Below, in pieces: positions 5,356 through 5,365 of a stretch of 5,365 bases of DNA (position 1 is the stretch's first letter; each line of letters begins with the position of its first letter). Position numbers and translations under genes: made by a program. The notes beneath the pieces were generated by a model that saw nothing but the letters and a program-made list of their open reading frames with translations, had not been told where the DNA came from and did no database searches. Source of the stretch: Segatella salivae DSM 15606 (GTDB lineage Bacteria; Bacteroidota; Bacteroidia; Bacteroidales; Bacteroidaceae); the NCBI RefSeq assembly GCF_000185845.1, contig NZ_GL629647.1, forward strand, positions 2,680,788 through 2,686,152, read 5' to 3'.

Positions 5356-5365
5356 AACCCGAAAA

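Noticed and set aside
1..5365. CRISPR array, tRNA or insertion sequence
   Set aside because: No regularly spaced repeats, no cloverleaf-like segment, and no transposase-like protein were seen on either strand.

Overview
The window looks like part of an integrated mobile element from a Bacteroidales bacterium (Bacteroides/Prevotella type). The evidence is the AT-rich base composition, promoter motifs of the Bacteroidetes form TTTG-N19-21-TAnnTTTG, weak Shine-Dalgarno use, and a gene set resembling the excision/mobilization modules of Bacteroides mobilizable elements. No integrase, relaxase or chromosomal gene is inside the window, so the element type is an inference. All six intact genes lie on the minus strand and are read from right to left.

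Right end (5088-5365, no gene). This short control region holds several signals. There is a weak candidate promoter for the leftward operon, three alternating copies of a 7-base half-site (AAYACCA), and an 18-bp perfect inverted repeat that extends to about 24 bp with one bulged base. At the far right is a well-formed plus-strand Bacteroidetes promoter whose spacer contains its own palindrome. A divergent gene therefore probably starts just beyond the right edge.

Core module (5087 down to 1867). Four genes overlap one another by 4-20 bases and must be one operon. They are a 159-aa XRE-like regulator, a 133-aa coiled-coil plus helix-turn-helix protein, a 688-aa TOPRIM primase/RepA-like helicase, and a 102-aa coiled-coil plus helix-turn-helix protein. 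The two small coil/HTH proteins bracket the primase-helicase and resemble each other. They are good candidates for excisionase-type or origin-binding accessory factors for element excision and replication.

Cargo (1841 down to 86). An AbiE-type toxin-antitoxin pair (AbiEi antitoxin/repressor, AbiEii nucleotidyltransferase toxin) overlaps by 16 bases. It has its own Bacteroidetes promoter covered by a perfect 15-bp inverted repeat, as expected for AbiEi autoregulation. The pair probably gives phage abortive infection and/or stabilises the element.

Left end (1-60). Downstream of the toxin lies a diverged second copy of only the last ~14 codons of the 102-aa HTH gene (33 of 40 bases identical). 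The AbiE cassette therefore sits between a complete HTH gene and a leftover HTH tail. This looks like the scar of an insertion or recombination event that kept the translation start region of the next gene, which may begin inside that tail and run out of the window.
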